Assembly: GCA_002389645.1 (NCBI GenBank)
Contig: DGQE01000013.1
Coordinates: forward strand, 1 to 35,824
Direction of reading: 5' to 3'
DNA from: Flavobacteriales bacterium UBA4422
GTDB taxonomy: Bacteria; Bacteroidota; Bacteroidia; Flavobacteriales_G; Salibacteraceae
Length of the DNA: 35,824 nt
The first letter of the stretch is position 1, and each line of letters opens with the position of its first letter. Under the pieces are notes generated by a model. That model did no database searches. It had not been told where the DNA came from and saw only the letters and a program-made list of their open reading frames with translations. Positions 8,330-17,269 of the stretch are shown here, one piece after another. Position numbers and translations under genes: made by a program.

Positions 8330-9670
8330 TTATAAGTTTCGTACAGCTTCCTTAAATTGACGGCCACGCTCCTCGTAATCATCAAACAAATCAAAACTTG
8401 CACAAGCAGGGCTCAATAAAACCGCATCACCTTTAACTCCTGCTTTGTAAGCTTTATATACTGCATCTCGCATATTATCAACCTCAATGATTTCCTCAAC
8501 GTAAGCACCAAAAGCTTCTTTCAATTTGGCGCTATCTTTTCCTAAACAAACTAATGTTTTCACTTTAGCCTTGACCATATCCTCAAGCTGCGTATAATCG
8601 TTTCCCTTATCAACACCTCCTGCAATCCATACCACAGGCTGATTCATACTTTCAAGTGCGTACCATGTGGAATTCACATTGGTCGCCTTTGAATCGTTGA
8701 TAAAAGAAATGCCATAGACATCATTCACAAGCTCAAGTCTGTGCTCAATGTTTTGAAAATCAGAGAGGCACTCTCTGATCAAATCTTTTCTCACCTCTAA
8801 TATTCTTGCTGCGATGCCAGATGCCATCGAGTTGTAGAGGTTGTGTTTGCCTTGTAAGGCAAGTTCTTGCATCGTCATAGTAAATTGGTTTTTATTTGGG
8901 TTAATGGTTAATTCATTTTCGTTTGCGAAAGCTGCAAGGCCTTCATGACTCTGTTTTATTGAAAAAGGCGCTTTAGTTGCCTTTGATTTTATTGTCTTCA
9001 TTATCTCATGCGACACAGGATCATCTTCATTATAGATGAACCAATCCAAGCTGGTTTGATTCTGAGTGATTCTCATTTTTGAACTCGCATATTTCATCAA
9101 GTCATAATCGTAGCGATCCAAATGATCTTCAGTTATATTCAATAAAATGGCGATATCACATTTAAAATCGTACATGCCATCCAACTGAAAACTGCTAATC
9201 TCAAGGACTATCCAATCGTAATGATCACCGTCCGCCACAATTGACGCGAGGCTATTACCGATATTCCCTCCCATTCCAACATTGATCCCTGCACGCTTCA
9301 GAATGCTATGTGTTAGCAGTGTAGTGGTTGTTTTGCCATTGCTTCCGGTAATTCCGATGAATTTGGCTTTGGAGTATCTACCAGCAAATTCGATCTCACT
9401 AATCACTGGAACACCCTTTTCTCTTAGCTTAACAACCAAAGAAGCCGTATCTGGAATCCCTGGACTTTTAACCACTTCATCTGCATTCAAAACCTGATCA
9501 TCGGAGTGACCCTTTTCTTCAAACAGTATGTCATTATTTAAAAGAACGTTCTTATACTTTTCCTTAAGTGCACCTGCGTCACTCACAAATACCTGCCAGC
9601 CTTTTTGCTTCGCCAGGAGCGCTGCTCCTACTCCACTTTCTCCTCCGCCTAGCACGATCAACTTCTTCAC
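8330..9670 (-). CDS. murD: UDP-MurNAc-L-Ala--D-glutamate ligase MurD
   Basis: Cytoplasmic ATP-dependent ligase adding D-glutamate to UDP-MurNAc-L-Ala. The N-terminal domain starts LIVLGGGESGVGAALLA. The ATPase loop is GITGSNGKTTTT, and the central domain has N-I-T-E-D-H-L-D-R-Y. The C-terminal domain carries the D-glutamate-site features DSKATN, GGVDKG and SPACASFD. Length 446 residues is normal. It overlaps mraY by one base. All catalytic motifs are present, in contrast to the downstream partial paralogue. Confidence 0.98.
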   Translation of the reverse strand: MKKLIVLGGGESGVGAALLAKQKGWQVFVSDAGALKEKYKNVLLNNDILFEEKGHSDDQVLNADEVVKSPGIPDTASLVVKLREKGVPVISEIEFAGRYSKAKFIGITGSNGKTTTTLLTHSILKRAGINVGMGGNIGNSLASIVADGDHYDWIVLEISSFQLDGMYDFKCDIAILLNITEDHLDRYDYDLMKYASSKMRITQNQTSLDWFIYNEDDPVSHEIMKTIKSKATKAPFSIKQSHEGLAAFANENELTINPNKNQFTMTMQELALQGKHNLYNSMASGIAARILEVRKDLIRECLSDFQNIEHRLELVNDVYGISFINDSKATNVNSTWYALESMNQPVVWIAGGVDKGNDYTQLEDMVKAKVKTLVCLGKDSAKLKEAFGAYVEEIIEVDNMRDAVYKAYKAGVKGDAVLLSPACASFDLFDDYEERGRQFKEAVRNL

Positions 9671-10917
9671 TATCTAAGTTTTAATGTGATGATGCTGATT
9701 ACCGCTAGCATAACTCCTACAATCCAAAAGCGAGACACTATCTTGCTTTCGTGCATACCCTTCTTTTGATAATGATGATGGAGCGGAGCCATGAGAAATA
9801 TTCTTCTACCTTCTCCGTATTTGCTTTTGGTGTATTTGAAGTAAGCCACCTGCAATACCACAGATAGATTCTCTACTAAAAACACCCCGCAAAAAATTGG
9901 AATCAGTAATTCTTTCTTGATAGCAAGTGCGAAAACAGCAATGATGCCGCCTATTGCCAAACTACCTGTATCACCCATGAAAACCTGGGCTGGAAATGAA
10001 TTGTACCATAAAAATCCGATGCAGGCTCCACCAAAAGCTCCCATAAAAATCACGAGCTCTTCTGAGCTTGGAATAAACATGATGTTCAGGTAATCAGCAA
10101 AAATTAGGTTCGATGACAGGTAAGCGAAAATGGCCAGTGTTAACCCGACTATGGCTGATGTACCGCCAGCCAAACCATCCAAACCATCGGTCATGTTTGC
10201 GCCATTGGAAACGGCAGTTATCACAAAAATCACAATGATGATGTAGATGATCCAGGCATATTCAGCAATCGAATCACCCATCCAATCTAACAACCATCGG
10301 TAGTCAAATTCATTGTTCTTTATGAATGGAATGGTTGTCTTTGTCACTCCTGTTTCAACCCACATTGGTTGCTCAATCGTATTTCCATGCTGATCGATTA
10401 CAGATTCGGTGATTACAATCCCATTTTCATCATATGTCTTGTGCTTTACGGTCACTTCTCCATTGAAATAGAGGATAGCACCAGCCACAATCCCCAACCC
10501 TATTTGACCAACCACTTTAAATTTTCCAGCTAGTCCTTTCTTGTCTTTTTTGAAAACTTTTATGTAGTCATCAGTAAAACCAATTGCTCCCAGCCATACC
10601 GTTGAGATCAACATCAACCAGATGTAGGTATTGTGAAGCTTAGCGAATAAGAGTGTTGGAATAATAATCGCTGAAAGGATTATAAGACCGCCCATCGTTG
10701 GCGTACCTTGCTTTTGGAGTTGACCTTCAAGTCCGAGATCTCTTACGGTTTCACCGACCTGTAATTTTCTTAAGTAATCGATGATGCGCTTTCCAAAAAC
10801 AAGGCTAATAATCAATGATGTAATTACAGCCATTGCAGTTCGAAACGTGATGTATTCAAACACCCCCGCTCCAGGCACATCAAGTTCATTTAAATATTTA
10901 AATAAATAATAAAGCAT
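9670..10917 (-). CDS. mraY: Phospho-MurNAc-pentapeptide transferase MraY
   Basis: Integral membrane enzyme transferring phospho-MurNAc-pentapeptide to undecaprenyl phosphate to form lipid I. Motifs are G-F-T-D-D-Y-I-K-V with K-K-G-L-A-G-K-F-K, the NGANMTDGLDGLAGG segment, F-M-G-D-T-G-S-L-A and the M-A-P-L-H-H-H-Y loop. At 415 residues it is about 55 longer than E. coli MraY. The excess is mostly a polar insert at about residues 165-215, before the hydrophobic segment A-W-I-I-Y-I-I-I-V-I-F. I believe similar inserts occur in other Bacteroidota MraY proteins. Overlaps murE and murD by one base each. Confidence 0.98.
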   Translation of the reverse strand: MLYYLFKYLNELDVPGAGVFEYITFRTAMAVITSLIISLVFGKRIIDYLRKLQVGETVRDLGLEGQLQKQGTPTMGGLIILSAIIIPTLLFAKLHNTYIWLMLISTVWLGAIGFTDDYIKVFKKDKKGLAGKFKVVGQIGLGIVAGAILYFNGEVTVKHKTYDENGIVITESVIDQHGNTIEQPMWVETGVTKTTIPFIKNNEFDYRWLLDWMGDSIAEYAWIIYIIIVIFVITAVSNGANMTDGLDGLAGGTSAIVGLTLAIFAYLSSNLIFADYLNIMFIPSSEELVIFMGAFGGACIGFLWYNSFPAQVFMGDTGSLAIGGIIAVFALAIKKELLIPIFCGVFLVENLSVVLQVAYFKYTKSKYGEGRRIFLMAPLHHHYQKKGMHESKIVSRFWIVGVMLAVISIITLKLR

Positions 10918-12377
10918 TAGGATACTAGGTTGAGCATTTCGGTTAGAATCTTGATGTCATCAAAGTCGAATCGCTCGCCTTTGATTTCTTGATATGTTTC
11001 ATGACCCTTTCCAGCCACAAGTATTATATCACCAGGTTCAGCTATTGAAGCCGCAGCTTTTATCGCTTCTTTGCGATCAGTAATTGCCAGTGATTTTTTC
11101 TGTTGAGTAACAGCGAGTCCTGCCTGCATATCCTTTATGATAGCTTCTGGCTCTTCTGTACGAGGATTATCACTAGTGAGCATAACCCTGTCGCTTAAGT
11201 CAGCAGCTATTTTAGCCATTTCAGGACGCTTGCTTTTATCGCGATCTCCGCCACATCCTACCACAGTAATTACTTTTTCATTTCCACCTCTGATTTCTTG
11301 AATGGTGGAAAGCACATTCTTCAATGCATCAGGGGTATGGGCATAATCCACAATACCTATAATTCCATTTTCAGAACGGGTATATTGGAACCGGCCTGTT
11401 GGTGGGTTCAGATTAGAAAGCATCGTAAGCACCTCCATCTTCTCCTCCCCGAGCAACAACGCTGCAGCATATGTAGCTAGAAGATTATAGGCATTGAACT
11501 TACCAATCAACTTACTCCATATTTCGCGATCATCGAGGATTAAGTTCAGTCCTTGGAAGTGGTTTTCTAAAATTTTGGCTTTGAAATCCGCATCTGTGCG
11601 CAATGCGTAGTGATATACTTTTGACTTCGTATTCTGTACCATGATTTCTCCATGGATATCATCCACATTAACTATCGAGAAAGCATCCGAAGGCATATCA
11701 TCGAAAAACTGCTTCTTAGCCTTAATGTAATTGTCGAATGTCTTGTGATAATCTAGGTGATCATGTGTGATATTGGTAAAGATGCCTCCAGCGAACTTCA
11801 ATCCAGCTATCCTTCTTTGGTGGATAGCGTGCGAACTCACCTCCATAAAACAATACTTGCACCCCTCATCCACCATTTGCTGTAACAAGCGATTTAATTG
11901 AACTGGATCAGGAGTAGTATGTGTAGCCGGAATTTCTTTGGTTCCAATAAGATTAACTACAGTACTAATTAAACCTGGCTTATTTCCGAATGATCTATAT
12001 AGCCGATGTAAAAGGGTAGTTACAGTAGTTTTTCCATTCGTACCTGTAACACCTACTAGCTTTAATTTCTCTGAAGGGTTATCGTAATAATTCGAGGCCA
12101 TCACACCAAGCGCCTCAGCAGAGTCTTTGACCTTAACATACGTGACTCCTTCCACCAATTCTGTTGGAAGTTCCTCGCAAACAATAATCTTAGAACCCTG
12201 TGCAATTGCCTTATCAATGAATAAGTGACCATCTGTTTGAGTGCCACGAATAGCAACAAACGCACTCATTTTCTCTGCCAATCGACTATCAAAACAAATG
12301 GTTTCTACAGCCAAATGGGTATTGTCAACAACTTCATCAATACCAGCCTTGTATAATATGTCTTTTAGCAGTTTCAC
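10917..12377 (-). CDS. murE: UDP-MurNAc-tripeptide synthetase MurE (meso-DAP type)
   Basis: Cytoplasmic ATP-dependent ligase adding the third amino acid of the stem peptide. The ATPase loop is GVTGTNGKTTV, followed by T-T-P-D-P, E-V-S-S-H-A and N-I-T-H-D-H-L-D-Y-H. The motif DNPRTEEP in the C-terminal domain is the signature associated with meso-diaminopimelate rather than lysine, so a DAP-type peptidoglycan is predicted. Length 486 residues is normal. It overlaps ftsI by 4 bases and mraY by one. Confidence 0.98.
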   Translation of the reverse strand: MKLLKDILYKAGIDEVVDNTHLAVETICFDSRLAEKMSAFVAIRGTQTDGHLFIDKAIAQGSKIIVCEELPTELVEGVTYVKVKDSAEALGVMASNYYDNPSEKLKLVGVTGTNGKTTVTTLLHRLYRSFGNKPGLISTVVNLIGTKEIPATHTTPDPVQLNRLLQQMVDEGCKYCFMEVSSHAIHQRRIAGLKFAGGIFTNITHDHLDYHKTFDNYIKAKKQFFDDMPSDAFSIVNVDDIHGEIMVQNTKSKVYHYALRTDADFKAKILENHFQGLNLILDDREIWSKLIGKFNAYNLLATYAAALLLGEEKMEVLTMLSNLNPPTGRFQYTRSENGIIGIVDYAHTPDALKNVLSTIQEIRGGNEKVITVVGCGGDRDKSKRPEMAKIAADLSDRVMLTSDNPRTEEPEAIIKDMQAGLAVTQQKKSLAITDRKEAIKAAASIAEPGDIILVAGKGHETYQEIKGERFDFDDIKILTEMLNLVS

Positions 12378-14488
12378 GATAACTCTAAGATTATTTCTTG
12401 TCCTCTGTAAATATTCGCACCCGGAATAATGGATTGTGATTTAATCATCCCACTTCCTTTCAGCCACACTTTTAATCCAGCATTTTCAAGGATGTATACA
12501 GCATCTTGTGCCGACATACCTTTGACATTGGGTACAAGGTTCTCAACGATATTTCTTCGCCCCATTTCAACCTGCTCTGATCCTGTTTGGGTAACCACCC
12601 ACTTGTTCTCAGCATTGGATGAATGAACCTTCACATTCAATTCTTCAAATACATTATTGAGATCTTTTTGCATTCCACTTTTTGAGACTGGAATTTTCGT
12701 CAACGATGTGAAATCATCTGTGGATTTCAACTCATCATGAATATTGATACTGGTAGCATAAACCTTATCAGCTATCTCTGCGAAAATTGGCCCCGCAACG
12801 TGACTCGCGTAATAAACACTTCTGTTTGGCGCATTCACTACTACAATGCAACTGTATTTTGGATTGTCTGCTGGAAAATAACCCGCAAACGAAGCCTGGT
12901 AAGTAATCTTCGTACCGTAACCAGCACTAGACTCCGCAACCCTTGCTGTGCCCGTTTTTCCAGCGATCGTATAGTTCGCATTCTTTAAATTGGTTGCTGT
13001 ACCCTCTTGCACAACGGCTTCCAACAATTTTCGAGCTTGCTTTGCTGTCTTTTCTGAGCAGATTTTATCATTAATCACCTTTGGTTCGATATCTCTGATC
13101 ACGGAACTTTTGTCCGTTATTTTCCTCACAAAAATTGGCTTCATCATCTTGCCATCATTCGCAATGGCATTATAGAACGTCAAGATCTGAAGAGGTGTCA
13201 TTTTCACTTCATAACCAATGCTCGTCCATAAATAAGAGATCAATGACCAGCTTTTATCTGATGGATCTTTAATAAGTGGAGCACCTTCACCGGCTATTTC
13301 AATTCCGATGGACTCACCTAGATTCATTCTTCGCAATCCCTTGATGAACTTTGCCGGCTCATTGGCATAGTATTTCTCAATAAGGCGCATCACGCCAATA
13401 TTTGAAGAGACCGCGAAAGCTTCTTCCACTGATATCTTGCCATGACCACCATCTTTGGAGTCTCGCATTGTTTCACCATGAAATTCTGCCGACCCACTTC
13501 CAGCGTCAATACTATCATTGAGTTTTATGTAGCCATCTTCAAGCGCCACAACCAATGAAGGCAACTTAAATGTCGAGCCTGGCTCGGCACTCTCACCAAT
13601 AGCGTAGTTGTAATACTCATAGTAGCCTCCGTCATCATCCTTACTCAAATTGGCAATAGCCTTGATCTCACCCGTTTCAACTTCCATAAGAATAACAGAA
13701 CCGTGATGCGCATCATGACGCTTCAATTGATCCAAAAGGGCATTCTCTGCTACATCTTGAATATTAAGATTGATGGTTGTATGAATATCATAACCATCCA
13801 TTGGCTCAATTTCATTCTCATCATTGATCGGCATCCACAACCCACCCGAAATTTTTTGCATCAATCGCTTTCCACTTACGCCAGCCAATTCTGCTCTATA
13901 CGCACCCTCTAAGCCTACTGGAGTAACACCTTCTCTATCATAGCCTATGGTGCGTGCAGCCAACATTCTAAATGGACGCTCTCTTCTGTTTTGTTGAAGT
14001 ACAATAAGCCCACCTTTAAATTTACCTCGATCAAAAATTGGAAAGTCACGGAGCAGCTTCATTTGATGAAACTTAACTCTGCGCTTGATTAAGTGGTAAC
14101 GATCTCCATTCTGTCGACCTGCCACCAGCTGCCTTTTCCACTCTACAGGTGATTGATCATCAAATAAATCAGAAAGCTTAATTGCCAGTGAATCAATATT
14201 ATCATTGAATGCTTCATCGGTAAGTCCGTCAGCATTCAAATCCATTCGTACTTCATAGATTGGCACTGAGGTGGCCAACATACTTTCATCATCGGAATAA
14301 ATATTCCCCCTAACAGCATCAATATCTCTATAAACGGTCGTTAAATTTTCAGCTTTCTCCCTCCAGTATGAACCCTCTACAAACTGAATAAACAACACCT
14401 TGGCAATTATGGATACACCCACCAACGCAATGGCGAAATAGACCACATAGGATCTATTCATCATTTCTTTATTGGAGACTTTTGCCAT
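12374..14488 (-). CDS. ftsI: Septal transpeptidase FtsI (PBP3) with C-terminal PASTA domain
   Basis: Class B penicillin-binding protein cross-linking septal peptidoglycan. A short cytoplasmic tail and one membrane helix (about residues 13-33) come first, then the PBP dimerisation domain (A-V-R-G-N-I-Y-S-D-D). The transpeptidase domain has all three active-site motifs: the nucleophile motif S-T-F-K in P-G-S-T-F-K, S-S-N in AVSSNIGVMRL, and K-T-G in AGKTGTARV. After residue about 640 a PASTA-like domain follows (V-P-N-V-K-G-M-S-A-Q-D-A-V-Y-I-L-E-N-A-G-L-K-V). It is 704 residues, longer than E. coli FtsI (588), because of this domain. It overlaps ftsL by one base and murE by four. Confidence 0.97.
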   Translation of the reverse strand: MAKVSNKEMMNRSYVVYFAIALVGVSIIAKVLFIQFVEGSYWREKAENLTTVYRDIDAVRGNIYSDDESMLATSVPIYEVRMDLNADGLTDEAFNDNIDSLAIKLSDLFDDQSPVEWKRQLVAGRQNGDRYHLIKRRVKFHQMKLLRDFPIFDRGKFKGGLIVLQQNRRERPFRMLAARTIGYDREGVTPVGLEGAYRAELAGVSGKRLMQKISGGLWMPINDENEIEPMDGYDIHTTINLNIQDVAENALLDQLKRHDAHHGSVILMEVETGEIKAIANLSKDDDGGYYEYYNYAIGESAEPGSTFKLPSLVVALEDGYIKLNDSIDAGSGSAEFHGETMRDSKDGGHGKISVEEAFAVSSNIGVMRLIEKYYANEPAKFIKGLRRMNLGESIGIEIAGEGAPLIKDPSDKSWSLISYLWTSIGYEVKMTPLQILTFYNAIANDGKMMKPIFVRKITDKSSVIRDIEPKVINDKICSEKTAKQARKLLEAVVQEGTATNLKNANYTIAGKTGTARVAESSAGYGTKITYQASFAGYFPADNPKYSCIVVVNAPNRSVYYASHVAGPIFAEIADKVYATSINIHDELKSTDDFTSLTKIPVSKSGMQKDLNNVFEELNVKVHSSNAENKWVVTQTGSEQVEMGRRNIVENLVPNVKGMSAQDAVYILENAGLKVWLKGSGMIKSQSIIPGANIYRGQEIILELS

Positions 14489-14856
14489 TAATTAATTTCC
14501 TCTAATTCAGATGATTGAAGCACAATTTTCTTTGGTGGATCATAAGACTCATCCAAACCCATGTTGCGCTGCTGAATAATCTTCATCAATTCTGACTCGA
14601 TAATGGTATTATTCAATTCACTCTTCATGCTTATTTGCTCAGAGCGCAATTCTTTTATCTGTTGCTGGGTTCGGTTTATCTTTCTTACAGAAGATTCCGC
14701 CAAATAGCCATTGGCTATGTAGACCAAACCAATAAAAGCCACGAACAACAAAAACGGCAAATGCTTTATTACAGCATCCTGCGTCAAAAGTCTCCCAGAC
14801 AGCAGAGCTGCTATCGGATTACTTTTTGACTCGTTTCTCTTTTCTTTTTGACTCAT
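14488..14856 (-). CDS. ftsL: FtsL-like divisome protein
   Basis: Small bitopic protein of 122 residues with a charged cytoplasmic N-terminus (about 1-33), one membrane helix (about 34-52, LPFLLFVAFIGLVYIANGYL) and a periplasmic helix (about 55-100) with a heptad-like pattern suited to a coiled coil. This is the architecture and position (between rsmH and ftsI) of FtsL, which scaffolds FtsQ/FtsB and activates FtsW/FtsI. Sequence identity in this family is very low, so the call rests on topology and synteny. It overlaps both neighbours by one base. Confidence 0.85.
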   Translation of the reverse strand: MSQKEKRNESKSNPIAALLSGRLLTQDAVIKHLPFLLFVAFIGLVYIANGYLAESSVRKINRTQQQIKELRSEQISMKSELNNTIIESELMKIIQQRNMGLDESYDPPKKIVLQSSELEEIN

Positions 14857-15752
14857 TATCTTTTAACTCCTATTCTCATTTTGGCGCTGCGCGCTCTTGG
14901 GTTCTTTTCTATCTCTTCTTCAGAGGGTGCAATCACCTTTCCTTTCGGATCAAGCGATCGATTGATATTGCCGAAGACATCCTTATCAAGCACATCATCA
15001 AAGTTTCCCGACCTTAAAAAATGCTTTACCATTCTATCTTCTAAAGAGTGATAACTCAGCACAACCAGTAAACCACCAGAACTCAACACCTCCGGTACTT
15101 GCTCTAAAAACTCTTGCAGTACCAGCAACTCATCGTTTACTTCAATCCTGATCGCTTGAAATATGTGAGCCAGCTCTCCTTTGACTTTTCTTTCCGGAAC
15201 AACAGACTCCACAATCGAAACCAAATCACCCGTTGTTTTTATCCTTTGGCTAATTCTCTGCTGATCAATCTTCCTGGCTATTGGCTTTGCAAACGAAGAC
15301 TCACCGTATCGTTTAAAAATTCGAATGAGATCCCCTACTTCATATTCATTAACTACTTCAATCGCACTTTTTCCTTGCGATGAATTCATTCGCATATCCA
15401 GCGGAGCATCAAATCGAAATGAAAAGCCACGAGAAGCATCATCAAAATGATGACCCGAAACGCCCAAGTCAGCTATAATGCCATCCACCTTGGAAACCCC
15501 TTTTGCGAGAAGAAACTGTTTTAGAAATCGGAAATTCCCAAAACACAATTCGAAGCGATCGTCTTCTGGCGCATTATTGACAGCATCCGCGTCTTGATCA
15601 AAACCAAGCAAGCGACCACTAGAACTCAATCGATTCAGAATTTCTTTGGTATGTCCTCCAGCACCAAGCGTAACATCAACATAAATACCAGCAGGCTTCA
15701 CTTCCAACGCATCAACACCCTCATGTAAAAGAACTGTTGTGTGATAAGTCAT
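14856..15752 (-). CDS. rsmH: 16S rRNA (cytosine-1402-N4)-methyltransferase RsmH (MraW)
   Basis: S-adenosylmethionine-dependent methyltransferase modifying C1402 of 16S rRNA. The SAM-binding motif is V-D-V-T-L-G-A-G-G-H-T-K. Other family features are GIIADLGVSGHHFDDASRGF, PLDMRMN, an inserted helical domain, FQAIRIEVNDEL and LSYHSLEDRMVKHF. The C-terminus N-P-R-A-R-S-A-K-M-R is characteristic. Length 298 residues is normal. It begins two bases after the mraZ stop codon and is the standard second gene of dcw clusters. Confidence 0.98.
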   Translation of the reverse strand: MTYHTTVLLHEGVDALEVKPAGIYVDVTLGAGGHTKEILNRLSSSGRLLGFDQDADAVNNAPEDDRFELCFGNFRFLKQFLLAKGVSKVDGIIADLGVSGHHFDDASRGFSFRFDAPLDMRMNSSQGKSAIEVVNEYEVGDLIRIFKRYGESSFAKPIARKIDQQRISQRIKTTGDLVSIVESVVPERKVKGELAHIFQAIRIEVNDELLVLQEFLEQVPEVLSSGGLLVVLSYHSLEDRMVKHFLRSGNFDDVLDKDVFGNINRSLDPKGKVIAPSEEEIEKNPRARSAKMRIGVKR

Positions 15753-15754
15753 GC

Positions 15755-16216
15755 CTATGAATCAGTATCTTCAAGTCCACCCATAACATCTTCAGCGAGC
15801 GCTGCAAATGCATCAGCATCCTGATCCATTACTTTTTCATACTTATCCTTAGCCCACACCTCTATTCGATCAGCGTATGCAAAAAGCACCGCCTCCTTGC
15901 CAATTCCCGCGAAATTCATTAGCGATTTTGGCACCAAAACCCGCGCATTCGAATCCAACGAAATAGCGGTAGCACCATTATGAAACTGTCGGTAAAACGA
16001 GCGATTCTTCGCCACGAAGAGGTTTAAGTTCTTAAGCTTAGAAGTAATCTTCTCCCATTCGTTATGCGGATACAAAACCAAACAACCCTCAAACCCTCTA
16101 TTCAAAACAAACTGCTCTTTCGCAGAAGGATCAATTTGTTTGCGCAGACCAGCTGGCAGTAAGAAGCGAGACTTACTGTCCAATTTGCACTCAAATTCAC
16201 CTAAAAAGCTTGTCAT
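15755..16216 (-). CDS. mraZ: Transcriptional regulator MraZ
   Basis: DNA-binding protein of the AbrB-like swapped-hairpin fold that oligomerises into rings and, in E. coli, represses the dcw promoter in front of its own gene. Two MraZ repeats are visible, each with a D-x-K-x-R/D-S-N-A-R core: LDSKSRFLLPAGLR near residue 12 and LDSNARVLVPKSL near residue 87. Length 153 residues is normal. It is the first gene of the dcw unit. The 255 bases upstream contain two GTGG repeat pairs with 10-base spacing that may be its operators. Confidence 0.97.
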   Translation of the reverse strand: MTSFLGEFECKLDSKSRFLLPAGLRKQIDPSAKEQFVLNRGFEGCLVLYPHNEWEKITSKLKNLNLFVAKNRSFYRQFHNGATAISLDSNARVLVPKSLMNFAGIGKEAVLFAYADRIEVWAKDKYEKVMDQDADAFAALAEDVMGGLEDTDS

Positions 16217-16253
16217 GAAATCGTTTCAATAATGAAAGCGTAAAAGTATACGA

Positions 16254-16273
16254 TTTTTACCACATTTTACCAC
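16254..16273 (-). promoter_or_regulatory. Candidate MraZ box upstream of mraZ
   Basis: On the minus strand two tandem copies GTGGTAAAAT and GTGGTAAAAA sit head to tail with an exact 10-base period, 37-57 bases before the mraZ ATG. MraZ operators described in E. coli are TGGG-type direct repeats spaced by 5 bases, and those in mycoplasmas are AAAGTG-type repeats with a similar period. The match in position, orientation and period is good; a clear third copy is not seen. Confidence 0.5.
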
Positions 16274-16354
16274 TATATAGTCAATTGTTGATAAATCACA
16301 CTAAACACAATGAACAATCTAGCTTAAATTATTACTCCTAAAGCCTTTTAGGAT

Positions 16355-16374
16355 GTGGGAAATTGTGGAACTAA
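16355..16374 (+). promoter_or_regulatory. Second GTGG period-10 repeat, facing the hydrolase/engB operon
   Basis: On the plus strand GTGGGAAATT is followed directly by GTGGAACTAA, again a 10-base period, but pointing to the divergent operon. Just upstream lies a 7-bp inverted repeat, TCCTAAA (16336-16342) and TTTAGGA (16347-16353), with a 4-base loop. This could be a second MraZ site or an operator for another factor. Weaker than the mraZ-proximal pair. Confidence 0.3.
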
Positions 16375-16466
16375 ATATTATTGAGTGCGTGTAAAAATGA
16401 CTTCGCTGTTAACATTTAGGTGTTTACATACTAGCTAATAAGGCTCTCTACTAACATCTATTTCTT

Positions 16467-16474
16467 TATTTTTG
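16467..16474 (+). promoter_or_regulatory. Bacteroidota -7 box TATTTTTG before the hydrolase gene
   Basis: TATTTTTG fits the Bacteroidota -7 consensus TAnnTTTG exactly, 24 bases before the ATG at 16499, which would give a short leader. No convincing TTTG -33 element is seen at the expected distance, so this is a partial match. Confidence 0.4.
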
Positions 16475-16498
16475 GAACCTTGCAACACTGCAACTACC

Positions 16499-17269
16499 AT
16501 GAAGGTTAATATCATTGAAGAAGGCGGATTTAGCTACATTGAGGAAGGTCAAGGGGAAACCATCGTGGTTCTTCATGGACTCTTTGGAGCACTAAGTAAT
16601 TTCAAAGGCGTATTTGACTATTTCACCAAACGGTTTAGGGTGATTATTCCAATCATGCCCTTGTATACTATGCCTATTATTGACACCAACGTAAAGAACC
16701 TGTCAAGATTCCTTGCAGACTTTATGGATTACAAGAAAATTGAAAAGGCTCACCTACTAGGAAATAGCTTAGGCGGCCATGTTGCTCTTATCTATGCATC
16801 GAAGTATCTAGATCGGGTGAAAAGCATCATTTTGACAGGAAGTAGCGGCCTTTATGAAAATTCACTTGGCGGCTCATTTCCTAAAAGGGGTAACTACGAT
16901 TTTGTGAAAGAGAAAGTGGCCATCACTTTTTATGACCCGAAGCATGCCACTAAAGATTTGGTAGATGAATGCTTCGACATTGTAAACGATAAAGGAAAAA
17001 CGGTTAGAATTATATCATTGGCAAAATCTGCTATTCGACATAACATGGCGTCTGAACTTCCAAAAATGAATGTTCCGGCATGTTTAATTTGGGGGAAAAA
17101 CGACACAATCACCCCACCAGATGTGGCTGAAGAATTCGCTGAATTACTGCCTGACGCATCTCTATTTTGGATAGACCAATGTGGTCACGCCCCGATGATG
17201 GAGCACCCTACAGAATTCAACGACACGCTGAATGCATTCTTTAAAGATCGATTCGATTACGCAGCCTGA
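16499..17269 (+). CDS. Alpha/beta hydrolase
   Basis: Cytoplasmic alpha/beta-hydrolase of 256 residues. It shows an oxyanion-type motif HGLFGALSNF at about 26, the nucleophile elbow G-N-S-L-G-G (Ser at about 90), the acid region W-G-K-N-D-T-I-T-P-P and the catalytic-His region C-G-H-A-P-M-M-E-H-P. Substrate unknown. The ATG at 16499 is preferred over an in-frame TTG at 16472, because the family domain begins just after the ATG and the TTG overlaps the promoter box. Its TGA stop overlaps the ATG of engB by one base, so the two are probably translationally coupled. Confidence 0.9.
   Translation: MKVNIIEEGGFSYIEEGQGETIVVLHGLFGALSNFKGVFDYFTKRFRVIIPIMPLYTMPIIDTNVKNLSRFLADFMDYKKIEKAHLLGNSLGGHVALIYASKYLDRVKSIILTGSSGLYENSLGGSFPKRGNYDFVKEKVAITFYDPKHATKDLVDECFDIVNDKGKTVRIISLAKSAIRHNMASELPKMNVPACLIWGKNDTITPPDVAEEFAELLPDASLFWIDQCGHAPMMEHPTEFNDTLNAFFKDRFDYAA

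Noticed and set aside
16472..16498. TTG start for the hydrolase
   Set aside because: It overlaps the candidate promoter box and adds nine residues with no family similarity; ATG 16499 fits.
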